A stretch of 42,575 nucleotides of DNA from a virus. The notes under the pieces are model-generated. The model saw nothing but the letters and a program-made list of their open reading frames with translations, made no database searches and was not told the origin of the DNA. Position 1 is the first letter of the stretch. The number at the start of each line of letters is the position of its first letter. The position numbers and the translations under genes were made by a program. The stretch lies in IMG/VR virus record IMGVR_UViG_3300025286_000033, positions 1 to 42,575 of that record. The stretch is one strand, 5' to 3'. Shown piece by piece: positions 33,238 through 42,042 of this stretch.

Positions 33238-33264
33238 AGGGGGGAAGATGGTACTTCCCCACCT
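33238..33264 (-). terminator. intrinsic terminator after the major capsid gene
   Basis: Strong imperfect hairpin: GGGGAAG (33241-33247), loop ATGGTA, CTTCCCC (33254-33260), extended by AGG/CCT with one bulged base. On the minus strand the stem is followed by CTTTTCTTATA. It lies 14 bases beyond the major capsid stop and would stop or throttle late transcription there. Confidence 0.72.
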
Positions 33265-33277
33265 AACAGTTTAGGTC

Positions 33278-34189
33278 TTAAGCACCAGGTGAGCCGTAAA
33301 CGCCTCTTGGGTCTGTCCAACCAAATGAATAACGCTCAACTGCTTTGAACTTAGCATTTTCAGTGTCGAAATCATTATCAATTGCGAATTGTAATGGTCG
33401 ACGTTGGAAATGTTTCATTCCGTCCATAACATCTGTGCGTATAAACCACGCATCGGTATCATTGAAATAATGATTAACGTTAATACCGCCTGGGAATTTA
33501 CCCATGCTGTATAGTGCGTTAATATCATTGTCAGCAGTACCAACACGATGTGGTGTATGCATAATACGTTCGGCCTCGTAAGTGAGGTCTACTGGTATAT
33601 TTAGTGATATAGGCATAACTGAGATTTTTAAACCTCGGTCATCCGTATATTTACCAATATCAATACACGCTTGTTCTAACGCTGCTTCTGATAAATCAGC
33701 TGCGGTCGTTAGTTCGTTTTGCCATGTTCCACCAGCCACGTTAACGTGAGCAGTAGAGCATAGTTCTAGTCCGTCACCGCCAGTAAACGAGTTATTAAAA
33801 GCTCGATTATATACATTAGCAGCAACATTTTCTTTGGTTTGTCTCATTGAGTAAGCCAAGCCTTTTGCACGTTTCTGTGCAACAACGCTGTAAAGGTCGT
33901 CTTCGACCATTTCTCTAGTTACGATAAAACCGTTAGCGTACACAACATGAGTATATCTAGTGAGAAAACCTTGACGTTCTTCATCATAAGATATTGCCGT
34001 TCCTTCAGGTTTAGCTGTAGCTAGCCCGAAGGAGGTAACTCCCATATCTTCTTCATAATTCTTACTTGAATTAAAAGAATCAAATAGGTTACTCCACTCA
34101 ACTGTGTGTTCATTATAGGATTTACCATACCACGAGTTCACGCCAGGCCATAGGGCTTTCGCAAAAGAACCAGTTGTAATAGTAGCCAT
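33278..34189 (-). CDS. major capsid protein
   Basis: 303 residues. No enzymatic motif. ATITTGSFAKALWPGVNSWYG, NEHTVEWSNLFDSFNSSKNY, RQGFLTRYTHVVYANGFIVT, VAQKRAKGLAYSMRQTKENV, LCSTAHVNVAGGTW and FQRRPLQFAIDNDFDTENAK resemble HK97-fold capsid proteins of aquatic phages. Position (after scaffold-like and two head proteins, before fibres), moderate length and its own downstream terminator support the call. Not verified by alignment. Confidence 0.8.
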   Translation of the reverse strand: MATITTGSFAKALWPGVNSWYGKSYNEHTVEWSNLFDSFNSSKNYEEDMGVTSFGLATAKPEGTAISYDEERQGFLTRYTHVVYANGFIVTREMVEDDLYSVVAQKRAKGLAYSMRQTKENVAANVYNRAFNNSFTGGDGLELCSTAHVNVAGGTWQNELTTAADLSEAALEQACIDIGKYTDDRGLKISVMPISLNIPVDLTYEAERIMHTPHRVGTADNDINALYSMGKFPGGINVNHYFNDTDAWFIRTDVMDGMKHFQRRPLQFAIDNDFDTENAKFKAVERYSFGWTDPRGVYGSPGA

Positions 34190-34207
34190 TTATAATTTCT
34201 CCTTAAA

Positions 34208-34792
34208 TTAAACGCCAGCGATTTGATCTGCCCAAGCGCTTTGATTACACTTGACCAAAAATCGTTGATTAGCAACAGAATCTGAGTTGTCTCCATCGGT
34301 TCTATCTACCATTTGAAGAATACGGAATGCCAATCCAGCAGTTGTATTAGCTGTACTTCCGTCTAATTCCATGTTAGATGCACCAGTAGCAGTAGTTCCA
34401 GCAGTAAAAGTAAAGTCGGCATTAAGGCCAACATCACTTTGTGTCATAGTAGCATCATCTGATTGACATTCTAATACTAGATTATCAATGTGTGCTACTA
34501 ATAGTGGAATACTTGTAGATGAAGCGTGATGTAAACGACCAAGATTATCAGGGTCAGGATACCATCCCACTACAACTCCGACGATCAAATCAGTTACCGC
34601 TTGTGCGCGGTTAACAGTTCCATATACACCATTAGATTTGGTATATGTGGTTCCTGCGGTATCTTGTATTACAAGATCTCCCATGAAAAGATTGTCACTG
34701 TCTGAGAAATATAAACTGGCTGCGCCCATGTAAGGACTTCCGTCTAGGTATCTAACTGGTGTAAAACCAGTAGGTCTGTCGACATTTGCCAT
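34208..34792 (-). CDS. head structural protein upstream of the capsid gene
   Basis: 194 residues, beta-rich, Thr/Ala/Asp-rich (RPTGFTPVRYLDGSPYMGAA, LVIQDTAGTTYTKSNGVYGT, GVVVGWYPDPDNLGRLHH, VANQRFLVKC). Proteins of this length and composition, with N-terminal RPxGFxPV, occur directly beside the major capsid gene in many marine phages, and may be head decoration or capsid vertex proteins. Function inferred. Confidence 0.6.
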   Translation of the reverse strand: MANVDRPTGFTPVRYLDGSPYMGAASLYFSDSDNLFMGDLVIQDTAGTTYTKSNGVYGTVNRAQAVTDLIVGVVVGWYPDPDNLGRLHHASSTSIPLLVAHIDNLVLECQSDDATMTQSDVGLNADFTFTAGTTATGASNMELDGSTANTTAGLAFRILQMVDRTDGDNSDSVANQRFLVKCNQSAWADQIAGV

Positions 34793-34842
34793 AATAATTT
34801 ACTCCTTATGTTAAAATTAGCGCTTCCTTGTGTAAAAAATCA

Positions 34843-35259
34843 TTATTTACGGCTTAAATCTAAGTTTCCGTAATGACCTTCTTTTTCAGTCTGCGCGTAC
34901 AATTCTTCTTCTATGGAGTCGATTTTCGCTTGTTTAGCAGCTTGATCTTCTTCATAGTATTTACGGTCAATAGCCATTAGGTAGAGCATCTCACCAGTCG
35001 AGTTACCAACTTTACAGACAACGCTTCCCGTTGCTTTTGATCCGTCAACTTTTTTATCTCCCACAGCTAACCCTTTATCAGTTATAAATTGATAACCAGC
35101 ACTCTGAAACACTTGACATCTGTTTTTAGTATCTAAGACCCACCTAGCAACTAAGTTGTCAGGTACATCTTCAACATTTAAAACCTGTCTGGCCTGTGCC
35201 ATAGGTATTCGCTTTGGGCGATCTAGATTTTTTTCTATTTTGCTTGTTGTAGTTTTCAT
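34843..35259 (-). CDS. small head-module protein
   Basis: 138 residues. Basic N-terminus (KTTTSKIEKNLDRPKRIPMA), beta-rich middle with ARWVLDTKNRCQVFQSAGYQ, and a helical acidic C-terminus (YYEEDQAAKQAKIDSIEEEL). Position between scaffold-like gene and head protein suggests an assembly or minor head protein. Not recognised. Confidence 0.55.
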   Translation of the reverse strand: MKTTTSKIEKNLDRPKRIPMAQARQVLNVEDVPDNLVARWVLDTKNRCQVFQSAGYQFITDKGLAVGDKKVDGSKATGSVVCKVGNSTGEMLYLMAIDRKYYEEDQAAKQAKIDSIEEELYAQTEKEGHYGNLDLSRK

Positions 35260-35261
35260 TT

Positions 35262-36179
35262 CTATAATTCTCCTATCTTTTCAAGCTCGGCTACGTATTC
35301 ATCTATAGAGTCGACAGCTCCAGCATCGACAAACGACTGTCCAATCTGAGCATACATATCCCGCGAACTCGCAGGAAGATCATCCAGTGTTTTTTTCTTC
35401 TGTGTCCCATTCGGACCAGGCTTTGTGGTTCGTCTCGTAGATGCAACAGGTGATGCGCTCGGCACTTGTTTTCCGAATTGCTCAGGATAACGAATTTTTA
35501 TTTCCTTATCCGTATATTCAAGAACATCATCAATTGTAGTGCTAGGATTATTGTTTCTAAACCCAACTGCAATTGAATCAGCATATTGACGCATATCAGA
35601 ATTAGTACGATACCACGAATTATTATCTATATAGTCTGCTATTTTATCTTGAGTATATTTTTGTTCAGTTTGGCCCTCAACACTTGGAACAGTCATTGTT
35701 GGCTGATTTCTGACTCTATCCATCTCAGTATCTATAGTGGCTACTCTTTCAAATTCACCATCTTCCATAGCAGATACTTTTTTGTCTGAAAGTTCTTTTA
35801 AAACTTTTTGTCTTTCATCTTCTCTAGTTGCGGCTTGTATATTAGCCATTTTTTCTACCATAGCATTTAGTTTATCTATTTGCTTTCTTTGAGTACCCAT
35901 AGTTTTAAAATACTCTCCTCTTTCTAAAAAGACTTGCGCATCTCTCCACTGTGTAGGATCTCCATCCCACTCTTTTTGAGGAACCCATCCTTGTCCTCTT
36001 GCTGCTTCTTCTATAGGATCCTCAGTAGATGTTTTAATATCAGCAGTTTTTTCAGCCTCAATTACATCACTTTCATCCATTGGAGCAGACACCTCTTCTT
36101 TTATTTCAACCTTATCTTGCGATTTAGTTTCGCTAGGTTTAGTCTCATTATCATCATATTGTGCTATAAATTCACTCAT
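35262..36179 (-). CDS. scaffolding-like protein
   Basis: 305 residues, highly charged and helical. An acidic disordered N-terminus (about 1-60), then AARGQGWVPQKEWDGDPTQW, a coiled-coil region MGTQRKQIDKLNAMVEKMAN and EDERQKVLKELSDKKVSAME, and a Pro/Arg-rich segment STRRTTKPGPNGTQKKKTL near the C-terminus. This composition and the place between portal/co-chaperonin and capsid genes match caudovirus scaffold proteins, which guide prohead assembly and are then released. Confidence 0.72.
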   Translation of the reverse strand: MSEFIAQYDDNETKPSETKSQDKVEIKEEVSAPMDESDVIEAEKTADIKTSTEDPIEEAARGQGWVPQKEWDGDPTQWRDAQVFLERGEYFKTMGTQRKQIDKLNAMVEKMANIQAATREDERQKVLKELSDKKVSAMEDGEFERVATIDTEMDRVRNQPTMTVPSVEGQTEQKYTQDKIADYIDNNSWYRTNSDMRQYADSIAVGFRNNNPSTTIDDVLEYTDKEIKIRYPEQFGKQVPSASPVASTRRTTKPGPNGTQKKKTLDDLPASSRDMYAQIGQSFVDAGAVDSIDEYVAELEKIGEL

Positions 36180-36186
36180 TTTCTTT

Positions 36187-36519
36187 TTACTCCTTGTCTA
36201 CAATCTTACAAAGCACATCTCCATCGTCTAATATAATAAATTCTTCTTTAGTTTCGGGATCTTGTATTAATTTCCCTCCGTATCTTGAATAAAGAATTTT
36301 ATCTCCAATCTTTACCCAAGGTGACTTTAAAATAGAATTTTTATTATAATCTACCCAAGCTAAGGGACCGACATCTACAACTATTCCAGTTGACATTGTT
36401 GCTTTATACAACTTCTCGTCTACTGCAATAGCAATTTTTATATCTGTTCCTTTTACTTCGTGAGATGTTTCTACTTCGTCTGGCTTAATTAATAATCTAT
36501 ATCCTAAGGCCCTAAGCAT
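36187..36519 (-). CDS. GroES-like co-chaperonin
   Basis: 110 residues. LGYRLLIKPDEVET at the start, GIVVDVGPLAW in the middle, WVKIGDKILYSRYGGKLI and EFIILDDGDVLCKIV at the end match the GroES pattern (RVLVKPxE ... GxVVAVGPG ... VKVGDxVLFxKYxGxE ... EYLILxExDILA). The region 18-40 (SHEVKGTDIKIAIAVDEKLY) is the expected flexible mobile-loop position. Slightly longer than GroES (97), close to T4 gp31 (111). It probably replaces host GroES with GroEL to fold the major capsid protein. Overlaps the upstream gene by 8 bases. Confidence 0.85.
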   Translation of the reverse strand: MLRALGYRLLIKPDEVETSHEVKGTDIKIAIAVDEKLYKATMSTGIVVDVGPLAWVDYNKNSILKSPWVKIGDKILYSRYGGKLIQDPETKEEFIILDDGDVLCKIVDKE

Positions 36520-36787
36520 CTTTGTAATCCTTTGCTGGTTGATCTATTTTAAGATCTTCCTCTTCTTCTCTAGAAGGAATTCCTTCATCAATTGCTTCTA
36601 TTACAGCATCTATAAGTTTACATCGTCCAATTATTTCTATGTGACTCATTGCTGTGGTATCTATATTATCTCCACAAAATGCGCCTTTACCAAATAAATC
36701 TTGTAACTCTTGTTTTGCTGTCTTTAAATAGTTTACTAACTCTTGAGTGTAAACCATGCCTTTCCAAGCGTATCTATCTCCGCTCAT
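36512..36787 (-). CDS. small unknown protein
   Basis: 91 residues, helical and acidic (TQELVNYLKTAKQELQDLFG, EIIGRCKLIDAVIEAIDEGI, EEEEDLKIDQPAKDYKDA). Similar short proteins precede or follow the portal gene in other aquatic phages. No domain recognised. Overlaps the GroES-like gene. Confidence 0.6.
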   Translation of the reverse strand: MSGDRYAWKGMVYTQELVNYLKTAKQELQDLFGKGAFCGDNIDTTAMSHIEIIGRCKLIDAVIEAIDEGIPSREEEEDLKIDQPAKDYKDA

Positions 36788-36807
36788 ATCTCTTCTCCTC
36801 TATTAGG

Positions 36808-38820
36808 TTAACTAGGTGTACTTTCTTGATCTTTATTAGCTTGCGCTTGTGCTTTTATTTGCTCTTGAACAATTTTTAATTCTTGCAGTTGAACATCCAT
36901 ATCTTTGCCACGAGATTCTAATTCTAATTTAATTTGTTCTACTTCAGCATCGAATTGTAATTTTAATTTTTCTAATTCAATTCTTTCAACTTCAGCTTGT
37001 GCTTTTGCCATAGTTAAAGTAGCATTTGCTTCGTCTCTAGCTGCTTGATATTGAACTTTAACTTTTGTAATTTCTTGTTCTGCCTGTGCTATTTGTGTTT
37101 CCTGCATTTTAATTTGCTGATCAAAATTAGGCTTCGGTTCAGGCATTTGCATTAATTCTGCTATATTTTCTTGATCTTGTGCCTCAAGTATACGTTTAGT
37201 AGCAACTTGAGGATTAACTGATCCTAATTGTAATAATTGCATTAATGATTCAGCCTTAGCTAACTTTTCAGCATTAGATATATTTGTTGGATCACTATTT
37301 GGAACAATATCCATTGCTTCATCTTCAAAATCAGCTTTACCAATAACAGCCGTTTGATCTTCTGGTCCAGCAGGATCTAATACTGCAAAATACTTTTCAT
37401 CTTCAAGATATAACATATTTAATCTATATATCTTTTTAAATTCTCGTTTCATTGAACGATGTATTCTTTTATAAATACTAGAGAATACTTGTAATCCTTG
37501 TTTTAATACTTCTGATGTAGTAGACCAAGGTTGATTTTGACCTGGGTTTTCCCCAGTCATTAAATCAGTTACTGAACTAAGTTGTTGTCCACTTTGAATC
37601 ATCATACCAAGCAATTGAAATAATACAGTTGATGGTTGCTTTGTTGGAAGAGGTACAATGCCTTTTCTTAAGTCATCCCCTATTGTATTAACATATCTCC
37701 ACTCTCCAGGCTTAAGAGGAGAATTACCATTTGGTATTTTAATACCCTTAGCTAAAAATCCTGATTGTAAATTATCTAATGTACCTGAATCAATAAGTTG
37801 ATTTATTAATGTATTTGCTGCTTCATTGAGTGGTCCTAATAAATTACCAAAACCCATTCCGTATACACCTGAATTAGGATCATTAATAAAAACATAATTA
37901 GTAAAATATTCTACGGGTTCTATAGAAATTATTTCACCTTTTTCGTTCATATCTATGCCTGTTTGATCATATCTTGCGGCAACTCTAACAACTTTTTTTG
38001 TATCTTTATGTACTGTGATTACATAAGGTTCTTCATATCCATCTTCATCTAAATCCCAAGTACAATGACATTCTAAAAATTCATGAGGAGAATCTTCATC
38101 ATTACTAGGAGGGGTTATTCCTAAAAGTTCATCTTCAGCCTCTGAATGATCTCCATCATAAGTATTAGATTCTTCTGGCAAATCAACATCCAAAAAATGT
38201 CCCATTCTTATTTGTCTTGTAACTTCATTGGGATAATAATATAATTTATGTGTTTTACGGTTTGCATCTTCTAATGAACTTGCATAATAATCTACACATA
38301 AATCTTTGGGTAAAACTAATTCGGATACCATTTTAGTTCCATCCCAATATGTCTTTTTAAATACATTTCCAATTATTGGAAGAATTAAACAGGTTCTATC
38401 CATCTCATCTTCCCAAGTATCCATTTCTTCTAATAATTGGTAAGACATATAATTACTTACTCGTCTGGCACGAGCAGCTTTAGATCCATCAGGATCATTT
38501 CCAATTACTCTAGTTTTTACAACTTTATTATTAGGAATAAGAGATTGATATGCGCGTGCTGCGAATTGTAAAGCTGATATAGTTAATAGTGGATACTTTA
38601 CATTTGCCGCATCAGGCCAGGGGAAATTTTTATTTGAAGATACTTGAGTAGCTAACTTCATATAATCTTCATATTTATCCATCCATTCTGAACGAGAACT
38701 TTCATCCATTTCATACCAATCGTAAACTGATTTACCCATATCTTTGAGGGTATCTTCGTCTATTTGTTCAGCTATATTTACTGAAGTAATTAAAGCTTGT
38801 AAATCTGTTTCAGTTGTCAT
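36808..38820 (-). CDS. portal protein (P22-like)
   Basis: 670 residues. NFPWPDAANVKYPLLTISAL, FAARAYQSLIPNNKVVKTRV, GNVFKKTYWDGTKMVSELVL, LPKDLCVDYYASSL, GFGNLLGPLNEAANTLINQL and LMTGENPGQNQPWSTTSEVL are the recurrent motifs of the P22-type portal, a dodecameric ring for DNA packaging and exit. The last about 100 residues are a long helix rich in Gln, Glu and Lys that would form the barrel reaching into the head. Follows TerL by three bases. Confidence 0.9.
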   Translation of the reverse strand: MTTETDLQALITSVNIAEQIDEDTLKDMGKSVYDWYEMDESSRSEWMDKYEDYMKLATQVSSNKNFPWPDAANVKYPLLTISALQFAARAYQSLIPNNKVVKTRVIGNDPDGSKAARARRVSNYMSYQLLEEMDTWEDEMDRTCLILPIIGNVFKKTYWDGTKMVSELVLPKDLCVDYYASSLEDANRKTHKLYYYPNEVTRQIRMGHFLDVDLPEESNTYDGDHSEAEDELLGITPPSNDEDSPHEFLECHCTWDLDEDGYEEPYVITVHKDTKKVVRVAARYDQTGIDMNEKGEIISIEPVEYFTNYVFINDPNSGVYGMGFGNLLGPLNEAANTLINQLIDSGTLDNLQSGFLAKGIKIPNGNSPLKPGEWRYVNTIGDDLRKGIVPLPTKQPSTVLFQLLGMMIQSGQQLSSVTDLMTGENPGQNQPWSTTSEVLKQGLQVFSSIYKRIHRSMKREFKKIYRLNMLYLEDEKYFAVLDPAGPEDQTAVIGKADFEDEAMDIVPNSDPTNISNAEKLAKAESLMQLLQLGSVNPQVATKRILEAQDQENIAELMQMPEPKPNFDQQIKMQETQIAQAEQEITKVKVQYQAARDEANATLTMAKAQAEVERIELEKLKLQFDAEVEQIKLELESRGKDMDVQLQELKIVQEQIKAQAQANKDQESTPS

Positions 38821-38823
38821 AAA

Positions 38824-40350
38824 TTAATATCCAGTTATTTGTGATCTTCCCATATGTAAAGATCCCATAGTCTCGTTATATTCTTCATCCCAATCAATTT
38901 CTTCTTGCTCTTCTTCGGTTGGAGCTGTTATCATTTGATTTAAAACTAATCCTAACCAAGCTATTGAGTCAACTTGGTCATCATACTGTCCTCGATCAAA
39001 TCTTAAAAGTTCCTGCTCAAAAGATGGAAACCAATCTGATTCCTTATCAAAGTGAACTCCGCCCTGTCTCATTCTACCTTGTATTGCACGAGCTCGAGAT
39101 AATTTATCTCTGTAAGGAACCATTGGATGTAGATTAATAAATATTCCAGTTTTTAACATTTCATCTTTTAAAAATGGTCCAATAGCTTTTTTAAGTGCTC
39201 CTTCTTCAACCACAAATAAATCAGGTTGATATCTTATCTGCACAGCCATCATTTCGTCAATGATTTGTTTCGCATCCATTCGTTGTCTAATAACATCCAC
39301 AATATGCAAAACACCACTTTGATCTACTCCGCCTACTGTTATAACTGAATAAGATCTTTTATCTTTTTCTGATATAGCAAAATCTATTGATGCATAATAA
39401 ACTTTAGCTAAATCAAAATCATCTTCTGACATTGGTACAAAATCATTTTTTCTAAAAAATGCATCACCCTCATGTATTGGGTAATTTAAGTATTCTTGAG
39501 CATATCCTTCTGATATACCCTGCTTAATAAAATCATTTTTTAATTTACTAAGTCTTTTTTCATCAAATTTTTCAGGCCATAGTATATCTTGAAAATCATC
39601 AAAATCAGTATGTGCTCTATATTTAATCGAATGCCAAGCTCTGGTTTTATCTAAAGAATATTCCTTAAGTTTTTCCTTAACTGTATATTTAGCTTCATCT
39701 CCAGTTGTCTCAGGCATTAATCTTTCTAATAAACTGTCAAAATGTAATACCGTTCCTACAAGTCTTATCTGACCAGTATCAGATAATGCTGGTATTAACG
39801 CACCATAAAACCAATTTCTAAATTTATCTCTACGTTCTTCATTTGATACAGCTTCATCATTTTCCATATCATCACAAATTATAAGATTTGGTCGTTTACC
39901 TCGCCATTTAAAACCACGAACTGACCCCGAACCACCTGATGCACCTCTAGCCATTATTCTAACTTGATGATTATCAGCGCCCATCTTAAATCTTATTTCT
40001 CTTTCAGCATCTTTATAAATATCGGCTATTTTAAATAACCCTCTTAATTTCTGATTTTCATATAGTTCCATCTTAATATCATTTAAGAATTGAACTGCTT
40101 GAAGCTCAGTATCAGATACTAAAACTACAAAATCTGCTTCTCTAAATAAAACTGCTGCTAATGTATACGCGTGAGTTACCGCAGTACTTTTTGCGTGTCC
40201 TCTTGGAGCTGCTATAGCAACAAGTGAGTGATCTGAGCAACAATATTCCCAAAGTTCTCTGTGGAACTGAGGAGTAGGTTTTGGATTGTCGTATCTCTCA
40301 CTTAATAAACTAGTAGCAAAACCGTAAATTAAATCACTAGTTAATTTCAT
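38824..40350 (-). CDS. terL: terminase large subunit
   Basis: 508 residues. ATPase: IAAPRGHAKSTAVTHAYTLA (Walker A, RGHAKST), NLIICDDMENDEAVSNEE (Walker B) and LVGTVLHFDSLLERLMPETT (coupling motif). Nuclease: YYASIDFAISEKDKRSYSVI (first Asp), VEEGALKKAIGP, and YDDQVDSIAWL (final acidic residues). Packages concatemeric DNA and cuts it. A small-subunit gene is not identifiable in the window. The C-terminus is SQITGY. Confidence 0.93.
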   Translation of the reverse strand: MKLTSDLIYGFATSLLSERYDNPKPTPQFHRELWEYCCSDHSLVAIAAPRGHAKSTAVTHAYTLAAVLFREADFVVLVSDTELQAVQFLNDIKMELYENQKLRGLFKIADIYKDAEREIRFKMGADNHQVRIMARGASGGSGSVRGFKWRGKRPNLIICDDMENDEAVSNEERRDKFRNWFYGALIPALSDTGQIRLVGTVLHFDSLLERLMPETTGDEAKYTVKEKLKEYSLDKTRAWHSIKYRAHTDFDDFQDILWPEKFDEKRLSKLKNDFIKQGISEGYAQEYLNYPIHEGDAFFRKNDFVPMSEDDFDLAKVYYASIDFAISEKDKRSYSVITVGGVDQSGVLHIVDVIRQRMDAKQIIDEMMAVQIRYQPDLFVVEEGALKKAIGPFLKDEMLKTGIFINLHPMVPYRDKLSRARAIQGRMRQGGVHFDKESDWFPSFEQELLRFDRGQYDDQVDSIAWLGLVLNQMITAPTEEEQEEIDWDEEYNETMGSLHMGRSQITGY

Positions 40351-40518
40351 TTATAATAATGGTGAATATAGTAAAGCTGCACATCCCGAGGTTAATAGTA
40401 AAAAAGATAAACCTATAAGTATCATACCAATAATAAAAATATTACTTGCTTGTCTACCTTTAAATAATGGTGCTATAAGCATGACCGTAAATATTAAAAA
40501 TATAATAATATTCTTCAT
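40351..40518 (-). CDS. small membrane protein
   Basis: 55 residues from ATG 40518 (MKNIIIFLIFTVML), which has AGG about 7 bases upstream and starts one base after the preceding stop; an in-frame ATG 33 bases upstream would overlap the upstream gene. Two hydrophobic spans (about 3-18 and 24-42). A LLLTSGC stretch resembles a lipobox but is in the second span, so it is not a lipoprotein signal. Role unknown; sits directly before terL. Confidence 0.55.
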   Translation of the reverse strand: MKNIIIFLIFTVMLIAPLFKGRQASNIFIIGMILIGLSFLLLTSGCAALLYSPLL

Positions 40519-40519
40519 A

Positions 40520-40798
40520 TTAATACCTATTTTTCTTTTGCCCAACACCATAAATTTGATGATAGGGTCTTACAGAAGATTTTTCTTCTTTGCTTGATTC
40601 CCACGTAGTATTACTACCGTGACCATAATTAGACCTTCTAGATCTAACTTTGGCTGCGTGAACAGCCTCCCTTTCAGAAACAAAAGTATGTCTTCCTCCA
40701 GTTCTTAAAGGTCTTTTTCTATTTTTTGTCTTTTTACTTGTGGCATAATTTCTCCATTTACCATTTACAAATTTAGTTTCAGAAATTTCATGTGCCAT
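40520..40798 (-). CDS. small basic protein
   Basis: 92 residues, rich in Lys/Arg/Ser (SKKTKNRKRPLRTGGRHTFV, EREAVHAAKVRSRRSNYGHG). Ends GQKKNRY. No domain recognised. One of a run of basic proteins upstream of terL. Confidence 0.55.
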   Translation of the reverse strand: MAHEISETKFVNGKWRNYATSKKTKNRKRPLRTGGRHTFVSEREAVHAAKVRSRRSNYGHGSNTTWESSKEEKSSVRPYHQIYGVGQKKNRY

Positions 40799-40799
40799 A

Positions 40800-41273
40800 T
40801 TATACGCTCGCTATAAATACTTCAACAGCTACTTCGTTAGTTAACGGATCAATTAGTATACTTTCTAAATTGTGTAAAGTAGTTACTATAGTTGCATTGG
40901 CATCAGATACAGCTACGCCATCGCTTGGTGTTCCCATTATAAAGCTTTTACCAGCCTCAAGTAAAATTGTTGCTGATTCATCTGCAGCAGAATCATCTTC
41001 ACCAGCATCTACTTGTAAAGATAGATTTACTGGGTTTGTGCTATCTAAATTTGTTACACGTATATATCTTACGTCTTCAACATCTAAAGCTCCATCAGAA
41101 AGAGAACCGTCAGAAACTGTACTTCTGAATGTTGCAATTGTAGTATCAGTAGGACAAGATACAATTCTTTTAAAGGTTTCAACAACACTTCCTATAGTAA
41201 GAGAAGTAGTTGCACCTTGGTCAACTGAGTTAAGCGTTACGCTTTCGGTTATTGTTACTGTTAAATCAGCCAT
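40800..41273 (-). CDS. beta-rich structural protein
   Basis: 157 residues, Thr/Ser/Val-rich with few charged residues (LTVTITESVTLNSVDQGATT, VRYIRVTNLDSTNPVNLSLQ, SFIMGTPSDGVAVSDANATI). Jelly-roll-like composition, like capsid decoration or tail proteins. It is the only acidic/neutral beta protein in the basic cluster. Starts behind AAAGGA, which lies inside the last codons of the upstream gene. Confidence 0.6.
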   Translation of the reverse strand: MADLTVTITESVTLNSVDQGATTSLTIGSVVETFKRIVSCPTDTTIATFRSTVSDGSLSDGALDVEDVRYIRVTNLDSTNPVNLSLQVDAGEDDSAADESATILLEAGKSFIMGTPSDGVAVSDANATIVTTLHNLESILIDPLTNEVAVEVFIASV

Positions 41274-41276
41274 TGA

Positions 41277-41471
41277 TTAATATCCTTTAGTTCTGTGAGT
41301 ACCTGATTGTGTCCCAGGTGCTCCCAATTGAATTCCTTTGGTTGTACCAACTTTGTGAGTAGCTGGTTTAATTCTATCTTGTTTACGTTTTTTACGTCTA
41401 CCATACGTAGTATGTCCTACAAAAGCTGTGATCTGTTGTGTGAGGCTGAATGGTTTACTGTTATTTGACAT
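41277..41471 (-). CDS. small basic protein ending in Gly-Tyr
   Basis: 64 residues, about 20 percent Lys/Arg, with GRRKKRKQDRIKPATHKVGT and C-terminus HRTKGY. No recognised domain. The N-terminal SKPFSLTQQITAFVG is less charged. TAATG overlap with the upstream gene. Confidence 0.55.
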   Translation of the reverse strand: MSNNSKPFSLTQQITAFVGHTTYGRRKKRKQDRIKPATHKVGTTKGIQLGAPGTQSGTHRTKGY

Positions 41472-41734
41472 TATGCATACCTTTTTCCGTATTTTTTACG
41501 ATCTGATGTTTTTCGTGAGTAACTTCTATTTTTAGATTTTTTTACTACTCGTTTATTTTTACTTGAGTTATTTTTAGGATTACGATCCTTATGGTCAACA
41601 TCCTTACCATCGCCTTTTTTAGCCGTACCCTTTTTTATAGCTTCTCTTCGAGATTTATTGCGAGCAGCCCTACGTTTCTTTTGTTTTTTCTTACTGTGGT
41701 AAGTAGCGTATTCTCGTTTGTAATCTCTAGCCAT
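41471..41734 (-). CDS. small basic HNH-like phage protein
   Basis: 87 residues, mostly Lys/Arg/Ser. YATYHSKKKQKKRRAARNKS, then KGDGKDVDHKDRNPKNNSSK: a DVDHKDxNPxNNS motif that resembles the core of HNH nucleases (His followed by Asn-x-x-Asn). The full HNH fold with a third histidine is not present. Short proteins with this signature are frequent near terminase genes in phages and are probably DNA-binding. Confidence 0.65.
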   Translation of the reverse strand: MARDYKREYATYHSKKKQKKRRAARNKSRREAIKKGTAKKGDGKDVDHKDRNPKNNSSKNKRVVKKSKNRSYSRKTSDRKKYGKRYA

Positions 41735-41736
41735 TG

Positions 41737-42042
41737 TTAATTTTTTATACCGTATTTTTTTATTCTTTCTATAAGTTGGTCTATTTCACTTTGTTTTTTC
41801 TTCTTCTTTTTGGTAGCTTTTTTCTTTTTTCTACTTTGTTCTAAAGTTGGTTTTGATGTATATGCATCAGGATGTAAGTCTCTAGCTATAATTTCAGCTG
41901 GAGATGCTCGTCTATTAGAACGTCTTACAGCCATCTGCTGTAGTGTATCTCGCGTACCTCCTGGAGTAATTGCTCCTCTAACAGTTGGTACAGTTCCCGT
42001 AACACTACCCATTTTTGTTCTTGGCTTTTTATAAGTAGCCAT
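41737..42042 (-). CDS. small basic protein with Lys-rich stretch
   Basis: 101 residues. RTKMGSVTGTVPTVRGAITP at the start, IARDLHPDAYTSKPTLEQ in the middle, then a Lys-run region (KKKKATKKKKKKQSEIDQL) and an amphipathic helix to the end. TAATG overlap with the upstream gene. Possibly DNA-binding or a minor head component; not recognised. Confidence 0.55.
   Translation of the reverse strand: MATYKKPRTKMGSVTGTVPTVRGAITPGGTRDTLQQMAVRRSNRRASPAEIIARDLHPDAYTSKPTLEQSRKKKKATKKKKKKQSEIDQLIERIKKYGIKN

Noticed and set aside
40351-40518. LLLTSGC resembling a lipobox
   Set aside because: It is in the second transmembrane span rather than at the end of an N-terminal signal, so it is unlikely to be processed as a lipoprotein.
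40792-41280. 162-codon plus-strand frame antisense to the beta-rich protein
   Set aside because: Almost exact antisense mirror of a low-charge gene; composition is that of a shadow frame with no known motif.
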